Of a stretch of DNA of 64,000 nucleotides, positions 40,498 through 50,645 are shown in pieces. Made by a program: the position numbers and the translations under genes. The DNA is from Trypanosoma brucei gambiense DAL972. Its lineage: Eukaryota > Euglenozoa > Kinetoplastea > Trypanosomatida > Trypanosomatidae. The number at the start of each line of letters is the position of its first letter. The first letter of the stretch is position 1. The notes beneath the pieces were generated by a model. That model saw nothing but the letters and a program-made list of their open reading frames with translations, was not told the DNA's origin and did no database searches. Location: NCBI RefSeq assembly GCF_000210295.1, contig NC_026744.1, positions 4,292,617 through 4,356,616 on the forward strand. The letters run 5' to 3'.

Positions 40498-42849
40498 TCA
40501 AGCCAATTCACGCTTGTGACCACAGAAAGCACAAAATTTCACTTTATCATCAAGGTGACGTTTACCACATTCCGTACAGAACGGCACTAACTGTTTCGTT
40601 GGTTGCTGTTGAGCGGGTGCCACACATCGTACTGTGTTGAGTGTAGTTGCCTGAGGGCGGTCTGTCGCTAATGGACGCATTGACTCGCGTTCCGTCGACG
40701 CTGTGGGCGATAACGACGTGAAACTTTTCCGACGAATCTTAAGATTCCCAACTGTGGAACGCTGTCGAACGGTGGTCACAGCCACAACGGCGGCATTAGC
40801 AGTCGCAGTAACCACAGGGGCGTTGGAAGCAGTAGCAGTAGTAGTAGTAGTATTAGTAACCGTAGTTTGTCCGAGTTTGTAATGTGAATTCTTCACGCGG
40901 CGACCGTCCTTGTCGTAGATTGGGTAAGACGATTCACCGTGGGACAGAGGGCTTGTTTGATTATGGCTACTTCCAAAATTAATAATGGTTCGTTGCTGAG
41001 TGAGTGGTTCAACTCCCGTCCGCGGAAAAGATGACCTGTGCACAACCCCATTGCGACGCTCCGTTCTCGCTGTTCCAGCAGTCGGTTGTATCTGCGTTCT
41101 CAATGGTTTAACCTTGCCATCCCCCGCAGAGCCTCCAGGAGATTTCAATGATGCGTTTGTAACTTTCCCGGAACGCTGCTTAGCCGGTTGTTGAGTGCGC
41201 GTGGCTACTCCGGCTTGTGAAACCTTCTTTTTCTTTTCTGCTTGTGGACTCGTAGCTGTAGTCGTTGCTGACTGATTTTTCGTCAGGGGTTGTTGTGTGG
41301 TCTGCAAGTGGAGCTGCACGCTTCCGCTTTTGCGATTCACTTCGTCTCGCGTTAAAAATCCATCGGCATGACTCGCTGGTGTGAGTGCAATGGTACTTAC
41401 TGGGGAAGTTCGCGTCTCGCTGGTCTGCCGATTTCTCCGCACCTCTGGTGGAGTGACTTTCCCTCTGCTCTCACTTTCTCTCTCTGCTATGACGGTTGAA
41501 GGCATAGGTGCAAACGGCTCTGTAGCTTTTGACGCATGCGGCGCAGCTCGCTTTACAGTCGTGTTAGACAGTACGGAAGTGTCCATACTGTGCCTCAGGT
41601 GAGAATGGGATTCATATCCCTCTAAAGGTTTGGCGCTGAGCAAACGCCGCGCATCCTCCTCCCCCATATGTCGACGGGCATCAACAGTTAAAATAATAAT
41701 AGGTGGTGAGGAAGAGCGACCACTCGGGCGACCAGAAGACGGCCTGCCGCCACCAACTGTCCTCTTTCCTTGATTTCCTGCTCTCTTAACACTCTTAACA
41801 TCACCAGCGGAGGAAAGAAGTTGATCCTGTGGATCGTCCTTGCTTGATGCAGGGCTAACACTGGAATTCATGCCACGGTTATTTCCATTATTAGCACGAC
41901 CACCACCATTTGCCACCGTGGCCTTCCCGTTGCCATAATGCTGCTCCGCGGCCAACTCCTTTGACGTAGTCAACACTTGTGTCACCGCTGGCGGGTTTTT
42001 ACCGGCATTCACGTCTTTCTTGACTGATAAGCTTTCTGCAGACGCGCATGTTGCTAAACTATTCGGTGCCAGACACTGAGACTGCCGAGCTGGAGACTCC
42101 CCATTCTTTTTGTTCGATGAAGCCATCCAAAGGCCGTTCCGCTTTGTCTTGGGAGATGTAAGTTTGTTAGCAGATCCCTTGCACCGTTGACGTCGCGAGG
42201 AGTTAATTGCTTCCATGAGGGGATCCGGTACCGTTAATGATGTTGCCGCACGCTCGAACATCTGAAGCCTCAGAACCTCGCGAGTGAGATGCACGCCTAC
42301 GGATTGTGTGCGAAGGTACTGCTCCGGGCCCTGATCGTCGTATGACGCTCTTCTACCAGTGGTGTGTGCCGAATGCGTACTAGCCATCGTGGAGCCAATT
42401 CTCATCATCCGCTCCTTGTTTTCCCGCTGCATCTCCTCTAGGTTTTTGAGAGCCTTCTCCAACTCCTGACGTTGTCGTTCCTCCTCGGCCGCGTCCACCG
42501 GACCACAAAAGTCGCGCCGGCGCCTTCGTCTCGAGTAAGACAGTCTGCTAACAAGGCTGATGGAATCATCATTCGCATCAGCGTCTATTGTGCTATCAAT
42601 TGTTGTGTCCATCCTATGGAGAGTGCTGGGTGTGGGACGAAAGGGGCTAACCTTTCGGCTCTCCATGTCGTACGGACTATGCCTGCTTGGTGGTTGCTCC
42701 AAATGAATAATGGGATTCGTTACCGAGTCGTTAAAGTCTCCCTGTGGGATCAACACCGAGCAGCTACCTTCATCGTACTGACGAACGGACGTAGCCATTC
42801 GGCTCAACGGCACTGCCTCAGTCTTAAGCCCCCCATCAGTTTCGGTCAT
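40498..42849 (-). CDS. Large basic Ser/Thr-rich protein with C-terminal zinc ribbon
   Basis: Not recognised as a named family. A 783-residue protein. The first 90 residues are Ser/Pro-rich; a short coiled coil follows at about 120-145 (EERQRQELEKALKNLEEMQR). A long disordered stretch rich in Ser, Thr, Gly, Arg, Lys and Gln makes up most of the protein, with an Ala/Thr/Val-rich run near 680-700. The protein ends in a compact zinc ribbon, FCTECGKRHLDDKVKFCAFCG (C-x2-C-x11-C-x2-C at about 758-776). The composition suggests a phosphorylated scaffold, perhaps cytoskeletal, with a small zinc module for protein contact. This is inference. Confidence 0.75.
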   Translation of the reverse strand: MTETDGGLKTEAVPLSRMATSVRQYDEGSCSVLIPQGDFNDSVTNPIIHLEQPPSRHSPYDMESRKVSPFRPTPSTLHRMDTTIDSTIDADANDDSISLVSRLSYSRRRRRRDFCGPVDAAEEERQRQELEKALKNLEEMQRENKERMMRIGSTMASTHSAHTTGRRASYDDQGPEQYLRTQSVGVHLTREVLRLQMFERAATSLTVPDPLMEAINSSRRQRCKGSANKLTSPKTKRNGLWMASSNKKNGESPARQSQCLAPNSLATCASAESLSVKKDVNAGKNPPAVTQVLTTSKELAAEQHYGNGKATVANGGGRANNGNNRGMNSSVSPASSKDDPQDQLLSSAGDVKSVKRAGNQGKRTVGGGRPSSGRPSGRSSSPPIIILTVDARRHMGEEDARRLLSAKPLEGYESHSHLRHSMDTSVLSNTTVKRAAPHASKATEPFAPMPSTVIAERESESRGKVTPPEVRRNRQTSETRTSPVSTIALTPASHADGFLTRDEVNRKSGSVQLHLQTTQQPLTKNQSATTTATSPQAEKKKKVSQAGVATRTQQPAKQRSGKVTNASLKSPGGSAGDGKVKPLRTQIQPTAGTARTERRNGVVHRSSFPRTGVEPLTQQRTIINFGSSHNQTSPLSHGESSYPIYDKDGRRVKNSHYKLGQTTVTNTTTTTATASNAPVVTATANAAVVAVTTVRQRSTVGNLKIRRKSFTSLSPTASTERESMRPLATDRPQATTLNTVRCVAPAQQQPTKQLVPFCTECGKRHLDDKVKFCAFCGHKRELA

Positions 42850-44501
42850 TATGACGGGTCCGGCAGGTATTCAAGGAAGCGGTTTGTTATACTATTTTTT
42901 CAAATCTAATGTTTTTAGCCGCGACTAATACTAAACGTAGTCCGGAAACTATAAGGCAATGAGAGCAAAAGCGAATTGAAAGAAAACGTACAAAAGACAA
43001 ACAGTTGTGACCAACTACAACCAACCCCCTCGAAAAAAATCTAAAGTATGATCCCTTTCGGCCGATGCAACTGAACGGAAGACGGGAGCCCCACATTGAC
43101 GCTTATCATTACCAAGAAATAAAGCAGTTTAGGCATACACAACTGTCTCAAAGACATTGGGGAACGTATATCGGTCAACTTGTACATCGGTATTCGACTG
43201 AATCTATGGAATCTAGTGCTCGTACGCGGGAACAAATAGAAACTTCATGACATACAGACGTGCTGACTTGCACTGATACGGTGCTCAGTGGTAAGCAAAA
43301 CCACAGCATACGTGAAAACTAGCACGGCCGCATGACATGTCTTTTCCAAAAGCTCTGAATTCCTCGATACGGACATGATAGCTCGACACCCCTAGAGCAA
43401 ATTAGAGCTTGTGCATGTTACTGACGCACAGTACGAAGAGTTTGCCCGAGTTTTGGGGCCTGTCGTGTTCGTCTGTGAAACTTTGTAACGAATTCATGCC
43501 GGTCCCGAAACATCTCCCAGAATCCGTCTTTTCACACAACCTTATCAAAAAAAAAAATGGTACAGGAGGGGGGGGGGAGGAAAGTGCTCCCGAAACCGTT
43601 GAGGTGGACTCATATTCAAAACTGGGGCAACCGTTAATAAATGAACGACAGTAAAAGTAGCGATGCTGTGTTCCTACACCTTGCAGAGCTTGCAGAACTA
43701 AAGAATAACTACAAGTCACTACATACACATGAGCCCCCTCCCCTCGGAGAAACGCATCGGCATTCACAGTGCCACGTGCTTAACACTCAGCCGCCATTAT
43801 TCACTGAAGTAGCAACTCAAAGTGGATGCATCTTATTGCCACAAAAGCAGTCGATTTTTCCGTATATTCATGAAAACTCACAGAAAAAATACTTACATCA
43901 CCTGCCGTTCGTTCGCCCTGAGTTGTCAGCTGGGAGTCAGCAGTGAGGCGTCGATGAGGATCGGGGCTCTGAAGGGTACCTTCCGCGACAGTTGATTATT
44001 GACAGCAAACATTCGGCATTGCTCGACCACATCGGCAGCGCGTAAATATGACCATAAGCAACTAAACACGTCGACAATAGCAAAGAATCACAAAAGGTAA
44101 AAAAGAAAATGAACATAAACACAAACACAAACGCAAACACACGGTTTTGTTGAGTAGAGGCGCACCACGTGGAAAACAAAGAGGAAAAGTAATGTTTGAA
44201 TTAATAAAATAAAACAAGCGGCACTTTGCAGAACCGCTATACCGATAAAGTGAAATAAGGGACAATATCTACACTTTAAACCGTAGGGCGTCGCCCCTGA
44301 TTTGTATTCGCCCTATTTTGTGTTTTTGGTTTCTTTCCGGAAACGCCCACTCCATCCCTAGGACTCATTCAAAACCTCGGACCCAGCAATGGTTAAAGTG
44401 ATAATAGTAATAATGATCGGAAAGAGATGAGTTTGAAGGAATAAAAACAGGCAGCTCCGAACATTAGTGCTCCTAGGCAACAGATGTTTATTACGCCGCC
44501 A
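42850..44501. other. 1.65 kb intergenic region, HIBCH to zinc-ribbon gene
   Basis: No supported gene. It holds a G10 run at 43568-43577. Short frames at 43402-43767 (minus, no good ATG) and 43641-43946 (plus) were judged unlikely to be genes. Confidence 0.6.
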
Positions 44502-45590
44502 CTAGTACGGCTCTGTGGGATGCCATTTCCGCATATCAGGCCCCAAGGGTTCAAAGAACTTCGCCAAATGTTCGGGAGTTACGTCTGACAGCTTTCCAGG
44601 ATTCCACTTGGGATCCTTTGTTTTGTCAATAAGCAAAGCCCGCACTCCCTCAGGGAAGTCACCACAGGCATGAGTACGAATGGCACCCACGTAATCGGTG
44701 CTGAAAACCTCTGCAGGATCTGTTGCCTTCGCGCCCATCTGCTGCATCTTCAGGGCGAGCTTAAGACTTGTTGGAGATAATTTTTCCATTGTGGAGATGG
44801 CAGTGCGTGCAAACTCACCACCGTCTGCAGCAAGCGACCCCATAACATCCTCCACCGTAGAGGTATCCATCAGCGTAAAAACCTTTTCTATAAGAGGGCG
44901 GTGTTCCTCCAAAGTGAAAGGTGGCAGATCCTTCACAGCGAATTCGTTCAAACATGCATCGACTTTTGTGGAGTCTTCGATATGACACAACCGGTCCTCC
45001 AGTTGCTCGAAGGAGGCGGCGGGGACATAATGAGTGGCGAGGCCGAGATGCACCAAATCCGCTCCCTTCACACGTCCTCCCGTGAGGCCGAGGTACAGTC
45101 CAAAACCAGGCAATTTCAGCCGCGGCAGGAACCAAGAGGCGCCCACATCGGGAAAAAGCCCAATACCATTCTCAGGCATGGCAAAAATAGCGCGTTCTGA
45201 CGCCACACGATACCGACCATGAACTGAGATGCCAACACCTCCGCCCATTACGTAGCCGTTCCATAATGACACTTGTGGGTTTGGCATAGTGAGGATACGA
45301 TGGTTTAATTGATACTCCCGGTAAAAGAACTCGTTCACTACGCTGTTGTCTGTAGTAATCATGACGATATCGCCACCCGCACAGAAGCTTTTCTCACCCA
45401 TGCCCTTCACAACAAACAGAGCGTTGTCCCCCTTCGGGTGGTGTTCGTGGAAATAAGCCAAAGACATTTCCCTCACCATCTCCAGGTTAAGAGCATTTAG
45501 CGCTTTTTCACGATTCAACGTAACCAAACGGGTGTTCGGAAAGTCCCTCCAGAACAACCCCTTTGAACATACCGGAAGCGTGCAACGCAT
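44502..45590 (-). CDS. HIBCH: 3-hydroxyisobutyryl-CoA hydrolase (enoyl-CoA hydratase superfamily)
   Basis: A 362-residue crotonase-fold enzyme. The oxyanion-hole regions read KSFCAGGDIVMI (about 67-78) and NGYVMGGGVGISVHGRYRVAS (about 111-131). The key residues follow in AIFAMPENGIGLFPDVGASW, with Glu at about 140 and Asp at about 148, nearly identical to the HIBCH signature MPEtaIGLFPDVG. This distinguishes it from plain enoyl-CoA hydratases. HIBCH frees 3-hydroxyisobutyrate from its CoA ester in mitochondrial valine breakdown. The C-terminal EGVRALLIDKTKDPKWNP block is also HIBCH-like. The N-terminus is short and only weakly presequence-like. Start is ATG 45590. Confidence 0.93.
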   Translation of the reverse strand: MRCTLPVCSKGLFWRDFPNTRLVTLNREKALNALNLEMVREMSLAYFHEHHPKGDNALFVVKGMGEKSFCAGGDIVMITTDNSVVNEFFYREYQLNHRILTMPNPQVSLWNGYVMGGGVGISVHGRYRVASERAIFAMPENGIGLFPDVGASWFLPRLKLPGFGLYLGLTGGRVKGADLVHLGLATHYVPAASFEQLEDRLCHIEDSTKVDACLNEFAVKDLPPFTLEEHRPLIEKVFTLMDTSTVEDVMGSLAADGGEFARTAISTMEKLSPTSLKLALKMQQMGAKATDPAEVFSTDYVGAIRTHACGDFPEGVRALLIDKTKDPKWNPGKLSDVTPEHLAKFFEPLGPDMRKWHPTEPY

Positions 45591-46574
45591 TGGTTACAAA
45601 AAAAGATATTGGGAAAACTTTTCGGATGTTGCTTTTTTTTTCCTACTGCGGCCTCCCCTCTCTTTCACCTTAGTTGGTTTTTCCAACCTTTCTGATCGCG
45701 GTTTGTGCGCGTCCGCGTTTCCGTGTGTTCGTGTTTTCCAACGGGATCGGTCGCAGCTGAAGACGTATTCGATGGGAGTCTTGATATTCAAAGTGAGACA
45801 ACAGTAGAAAATAATAACAAAAAAAAGAAGTAACAACACGGTAGCAGCACGGACATAAGCTCTCATGAGAACTCGGCAGTTAAGAAACACAAAAGACGTA
45901 GGGGAGTCTCACGATAAACCGTTTATCAGTTGTAGATGATGATAGTAATAATCATAACACACTAACAACAAGCATAATATAGTGAATCTGCACTCGGATC
46001 ATGTGGCTCCCTTCTCCGAAGCCTGCTTGAGAAAAGAGCTCGTTGACCCGTTGCACTCTTACGAATCACGAGAAAACAGCAAGTCGGAAATGCGCTGTAC
46101 TCACAAAACATTCCCTCACATTACGCCACTGTTTCCTCCCCTCCCCACCCCCTTCCATCCTTGCCATCGGTAACAGTGCTATTTTTTTTTTTTTTTGAGT
46201 TCATACGGCAAAGCCCTCATCCATCCGACGGACCATACTTGTCTCATGCAGATCAGTTTACCTTTACCCATGTGAAACCAGGCCCGGCAAACTTCCAGCG
46301 ACGGCAGTCTGGCATCCAACCAATCACGTACGGAGCTAACGTTCGTCAGGCAAACAACGTTATCACGCAAAAATATTGGCCCCAACACATGCTAACATGC
46401 TGAGCCCCCTCCCGTTTCTCTAAACCCGAGACTACCCGCGGTTAAAAGCGATGTAACCATCAGCGGTGCCCACTTTTAACACAAGCAACAAATAAGTGAG
46501 GAGGGCAACGGAACGGCACAGTTGGCGCAACCGCATCATATATCCAAACAAATAAGTGTTCTTTAAAAATTATT
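45591..46574. other. Intergenic region, WRAP53-like to HIBCH
   Basis: No supported gene. A T run lies at 46183-46196. Overlapping short frames near 46161-46403 on both strands lack ATG starts. Confidence 0.6.
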
Positions 46575-47804
46575 TCAGACATTGAAAATAGCAGCACCAA
46601 GGGTGGAGGTGGAAACACCAGCTCCTTCATCCCCACTATCATTCTCAGTATCCAAATCACCTTTACGTAACTGTGACCGACTCCTCTTCAAACCGTAACC
46701 ATTTATGTGCGACGGCGATGCGGCATTTTCCTCGTATCTATCCCTCACGATATAGCGGGCCTCACCAACCGTAACTGCCACCGTCGGGCTTTCATGGCTC
46801 AGAACTGTCAACCCAGCCGTTGGACCTAATTGTGATTGAACCCCCCGCGGTTTCCCATTCGTACATGCATCAAACACCAAAACGCCTCCGCTATGCGTTG
46901 CCGAAACTAAATCAACACGCTGAGACCCCCCGTCCTTACGGCGCACGAAGCCAAACATGGCAGGCTGCTGCGTGCGCACGGTTCGCTCAAACGTTAACAA
47001 CATGTCGTTGCTCTTGCGAATATCCCAGCAGACGATACGATTTTCCCCCAACCGGCCCGCGGCGTAGACGAGATGACCAACTGTTGGATGGGGAAGTATT
47101 TGCACTACACCCGACCTTAGACCGCGAAGTACGGCTGCAGCTCCGCAGTGGCGGGTGTCGATAATATCGACGTTTCCGTTACGAATAAACCCGGCCAGAA
47201 TCAAACTTTCGGAGTAGGGAGTGGGGCCATCAGCAAGTGCAGAGACAATGCCCTTCGAACAGGGTGAACGGTAACTAGACTCCACACAGTTGCCCTCACG
47301 AAGCACATCATAAAGTCTGACGTGTACATCATTATGAGGTCCACCATAACCAGCCGCTATCAGTTCCCGGTGAGTGGACCATAGGATAGAATGCGGATGT
47401 ACTGGCATTCCCATGGTGTTTGAACAACAATACGACGCACGGAGCGCACCGTCCTCGACGTCCCACAGTTGCAGCGGTAAACTGTTTGTGGCAGTGAGAA
47501 ATGACGCAGACTCATCGCCCTCCTTAAAAGGGCACCACGCGATATCAATAGCGGGGTAGGGGAGTTTCACCCATGCAGCAGGTGTATTATATTCCAAGCG
47601 AGGGAGACTATTTTCGTTAACGTTGCGCGCTGCAATTACAGGAACAGACTGCAAACTCCAAGTCGCGAGGATCTCCCCACCGCCACTCCCTAGCGAGTAA
47701 TCTGGAGCGGCAACTAAGCGGCGAAAAATTGCACTCTCAAACCTGTCAGTCTCTAATACGCTTACCGGCGGCGTTGCAACCTTGCCTTTGCGTTTTGCTG
47801 GCAT
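46575..47804 (-). CDS. WRAP53: WRAP53/TCAB1-like WD40 protein
   Basis: A 409-residue beta-propeller. The blade order resembles WRAP53/TCAB1 (Swt21 in yeast): PAIDIAWCPF, SFLTATNSLPLQLWDVEDGA then LRASYCCSN (compare TCAB1 fLttsrdnPvHvWDafsGxLRAsf), a blade with HSILWSTHRELIAAGY, then VRLYDV, CSKGIVSALADGP (compare qxGIISciafsP), LAGFIRNGNVDIID, LRGLRSGVVQILPHPTVGHL then ENRIVCWDIRKS (compare ELLcWDLRqs). In animals TCAB1 binds CAB-box scaRNAs and telomerase RNA. In a trypanosome it could serve H/ACA or telomerase RNPs; this is inferred. The first ATG at 47804 starts MPAKRKGKVA; the longer frame opens with TTG. Confidence 0.82.
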   Translation of the reverse strand: MPAKRKGKVATPPVSVLETDRFESAIFRRLVAAPDYSLGSGGGEILATWSLQSVPVIAARNVNENSLPRLEYNTPAAWVKLPYPAIDIAWCPFKEGDESASFLTATNSLPLQLWDVEDGALRASYCCSNTMGMPVHPHSILWSTHRELIAAGYGGPHNDVHVRLYDVLREGNCVESSYRSPCSKGIVSALADGPTPYSESLILAGFIRNGNVDIIDTRHCGAAAVLRGLRSGVVQILPHPTVGHLVYAAGRLGENRIVCWDIRKSNDMLLTFERTVRTQQPAMFGFVRRKDGGSQRVDLVSATHSGGVLVFDACTNGKPRGVQSQLGPTAGLTVLSHESPTVAVTVGEARYIVRDRYEENAASPSHINGYGLKRSRSQLRKGDLDTENDSGDEGAGVSTSTLGAAIFNV

Positions 47805-48084
47805 GCCCTCTGATTCCTGATGTTTAGTAAAGAAATGGAGTGGGAGGGGTATTAAAACATATTCATGGAACAAACTGGGGTAAAAGAGAATAACGGTAGG
47901 GTTGTGAAGCGCACCTTACTTGCCGGAATAATGGCGACCACCCGCAGGAATTTAACCGAAAACTCAAACAACCGACACCACCTCACCTGGAAGAGCAGGT
48001 GACCACAAGACAAAAAAAAACTGAAGGTATCCCTCTTCCTTGAACCAAAGGGTCTTACTTAGATTCATCTATCTTTCGCTATCG
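47805..48084. other. Short intergenic region
   Basis: About 280 bases without repeat or gene; it holds the trans-splicing region of the WRAP53-like gene. Confidence 0.6.
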
Positions 48085-49305
48085 TTAGGGGTTTACGGTA
48101 CCCTCCAGAGCCCGCTGAAGCATTGCCATGAAATGTAATTCCTCAGCATGATACGGCGCGCGGGGCCCCTCCCGTTGAAGGCGTTCCTCCGCCTTCTGAA
48201 CGAGAGCCATTATACCCTTAAGTGTCCTACGCATAGCTTCAACCTCTATCATAAGCGTACAGTGCGCAATCTGAATCGTTTCCTCTTCGTGTCTTTCGAC
48301 CTGAAAGAGTTTCTCCGCCACAGTTACGCGAGTCTTCAAGTGTTGCAAGAATGCCACTGTCTCTGTTTCCTCCGGTGGAACAGACGAGAGAGCGCTCTCC
48401 AGTTTGGTGTGGAGTGCCGCTGCCTTTGACTCCATCAGTGTGCTAAATTCTCTCTCTCTTCTATCGAGTTCATCCTCCTCAACAGGAAGTGTTGTGCGTA
48501 TTTGCTCGAGAAGATGAGACAACACAGGATGTGGCTTGTATATCCGCTCCGATTCGCTAATGCATTCTTCGTCATTACCTGTACCTGAAGACCTCTCAAC
48601 ATCTTTCAAGTTCTCAACCCCCATTTCAGTCTTGCGACCATTACGTATGTCGCCGCCAACATCCTGCGTTGTATCTGGACTTAAATAACAAGCAACTGTA
48701 TATTCTTCTGTTTCAACACCCACCGGTTCGTATGGAGTCCTGAAGCGCGCCGCGGACATCGGCACAGTCTCCCTCACCACCTCCACATGAGAAGAATGGA
48801 TTTGGGACTCCGCATGTTCGTGTCGGCTGTGACCACGACTCCCCTCAAATCTGATGGAAGGCGTGTGAGACCTCTCCGCTTGAATCTGCGTATTGTCTCC
48901 TCCAGTTGACAAGATATTGCTGGAACCAGTTCCTAAACCTTCAGCTTCGGTCTCCTCCACCTGACCGTGGGCCCCTGCGAATCTTCGTTTCCCCCTTAGA
49001 AATGTCCGCCACACCTGTGAACTGCGCGCGACGCTTGGCACTACTTTCGGTGGGTTACGAAGAACACCGTCTTGCACGGAAGCGTTTATGAGATTCACAA
49101 CCCTCGCATTGTTGCATGACAAAACCCCTGAGGACCCTTTCGACCGCACAGCACACTTGAAAACCTCCATTGCCGCTTCACACTCAGTGGGTGTTGGAAC
49201 GGGACGAAGGAATGAGTACAGCGTACAGGAGGCATTGATGGGGTCATCAGCTACCGTAGACGCATTCATGTCAACGTTGCGCAGGCGGATGATCGGAAGG
49301 CACAT
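48085..49305 (-). CDS. Coiled-coil protein of unknown function
   Basis: Not recognised. A 406-residue protein. The first about 115 residues are compact (TECEAAMEVFKCAVRSKGS, VVPSVARSSQVWRTFLRGK). A polar, Ser/Gly/Glu/His-rich linker covers about 115-255. The last about 140 residues are mostly helical with heptad-like spacing (LSHLLEQIRTTLPVEEDELD, LQHLKTRVTVAEKLFQVERH, MLQRALEGT). That suggests self-assembly or a structural role. ATG 49305 is the first of the frame; a second ATG at residue 13 (49269) begins MNASTVADDP and is a plausible alternative. Confidence 0.75.
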   Translation of the reverse strand: MCLPIIRLRNVDMNASTVADDPINASCTLYSFLRPVPTPTECEAAMEVFKCAVRSKGSSGVLSCNNARVVNLINASVQDGVLRNPPKVVPSVARSSQVWRTFLRGKRRFAGAHGQVEETEAEGLGTGSSNILSTGGDNTQIQAERSHTPSIRFEGSRGHSRHEHAESQIHSSHVEVVRETVPMSAARFRTPYEPVGVETEEYTVACYLSPDTTQDVGGDIRNGRKTEMGVENLKDVERSSGTGNDEECISESERIYKPHPVLSHLLEQIRTTLPVEEDELDRREREFSTLMESKAAALHTKLESALSSVPPEETETVAFLQHLKTRVTVAEKLFQVERHEEETIQIAHCTLMIEVEAMRRTLKGIMALVQKAEERLQREGPRAPYHAEELHFMAMLQRALEGTVNP

Positions 49306-49737
49306 GGATCCTCCTCAACTTTTTTTGACTCCGTCGCCGTCGCCGTCACTAATTTCCGCACTTCACGAATTTATGTATAGATGTATATGTTTACGTATTT
49401 TGTATGGATCACTGACTCTGCTCTTGCGCAAGTAGCCCTGACCGTTACTATGAACCGTTTCTTCGCCCACAGTTCTCCAACAACAACAACAACACAACAC
49501 GCCCCTCAGTTGCTGTATTCTCTCAGTGTCTATTGAATTATCGAACAGACGGTGTGAATAAACGAAAAAAAAAACAAAAAAAGAAAAGAAATAACTTATT
49601 TTCAACGCAGGAAAAGAAAAAAAAATACCAAAAGGGATGCGATATATCACAATAGCCATGTGAATAGCGAAATGCACAACGCCACCGCTCTATACTTCTG
49701 CTTATAATTCAAAACAACATCATTCTTTGCGCGGTGG
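49306..49737. other. Intergenic region
   Basis: No gene seen. A CAA run lies at about 49480-49496 and A-rich DNA at 49560-49625. Confidence 0.6.
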
Positions 49738-49970
49738 TCATCCTCGCGGTCCTAAAAGCTGATGAAACTGTGTAGCATACAAGCAGCGCTTTTTCACCAC
49801 GTGAGATTGACAGTGTTGGCAGTCCAGAAAATTAACCACTTCCCAATGAAAAGGGGAGAAAATGCCAAATAATCCTCCAACTTTTCTCCTCCTGACGGGT
49901 TGGAAACGTAACGGCGGCCCGTTCCTCACTTCACCACACGGCGATTCGACTCGCGTCGTTGCAAGCGCAT
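49738..49970 (-). pseudogene. Small frameshifted gene with intact splice acceptor (CxxC protein)
   Basis: On the minus strand a textbook trans-splice acceptor (pyrimidine tract at about 50008-49984, AG at 49983-49982) stands 11 bases before an ATG at 49970. That frame reads MRLQRRESNRRVVK and stops. The next frame, open from beyond the ATG to a TGA at 49738, encodes a protein-like sequence with no Met: GPPLRFQPVRRRKVGGLFGI, then FHWEVVNFLDCQHCQSHVVK and KKRCLYATQFHQLLGPRG. Cys/His spacing C-x2-C-x8-C-x6-H could bind zinc. One missing base near 49926-49935 would explain the break: either a sequencing error or a decayed gene. The basic N-terminus would fit a mitochondrial or ribosomal protein of about 77 residues; no family was recognised. 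Confidence 0.55.
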
Positions 49971-50645
49971 GAGTTGGTGTGCTAAATAAAAAGAAAGAGG
50001 GGAGAAACGTGTACCACTATTGAAATGACTTTACTGCATATTCCTTTCAAGCTAAACACTTGTTTCAATAATAGGGAAGAAAAAAGGAGAAAAATTAACA
50101 ACACGCGCTCAAAATGATGACAGCACACAAACATGAAACACATACCCCGTTACCATTCCTAAGGTGAACAGGAAAGTGGTGTCGCGGGACATTAGCTCCC
50201 ATCTGCCTTTTCTTTAAAATAAATTCTTTTATTTTGGCTTACATCACAAAAATAAGATATCCCTGGCTCCTACTCCTACAATCATACTAGAGTAACACGA
50301 CGGGGGGGGGGAATTCAGTTCGGTCTGCCGTCGCGGTAATAAACGATTCAACCCAGAGCTCCACACTGTGAGCTACATTGGAACATCAAACAATAACAAA
50401 ACAAATTTAAAGTAAACGGACGGTCGGAATAAGGCAAACCACAACAATCACACTGAGCACATATGCACATACGCATATATATATATATATATGTACCTGT
50501 ACGTTAATAAAACAGTAATGATGATAATAACATCAACAATTCCTGTTCACTAGTTTGTCCACACGTTATGCAACAAATACGGACCACCGCGTACAAAAAA
50601 AAAACGACCAGCCGCTCCACAGGCATAATCAGCTCGGTATTTTGA
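49971..50645. other. Intergenic region
   Basis: No gene seen beyond the splice acceptor at 49982-50008. A G10 run lies near 50301-50310 and a TA run near 50473-50492. Confidence 0.65.
49982..50008 (-). promoter_or_regulatory. Predicted spliced-leader acceptor of the small frameshifted gene
   Basis: In the minus-strand sense, a stretch of C and T (CCCCTCTTTCTTTTTATTTAG) ends in the first AG, 11 bases upstream of an ATG. Confidence 0.7.

Noticed and set aside
43402..43767. 121-codon minus-strand frame
   Set aside because: Starts with GTG and has no ATG until near its end; no recognisable motif.
43641..43946. 101-codon plus-strand frame in the HIBCH 3' flank
   Set aside because: Wrong strand for this array and no splice-acceptor tract was seen; likely chance.
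46161..46403. Overlapping frames on both strands
   Set aside because: Neither has an ATG that opens the frame, and a stop codon lies just upstream of the minus-strand one.
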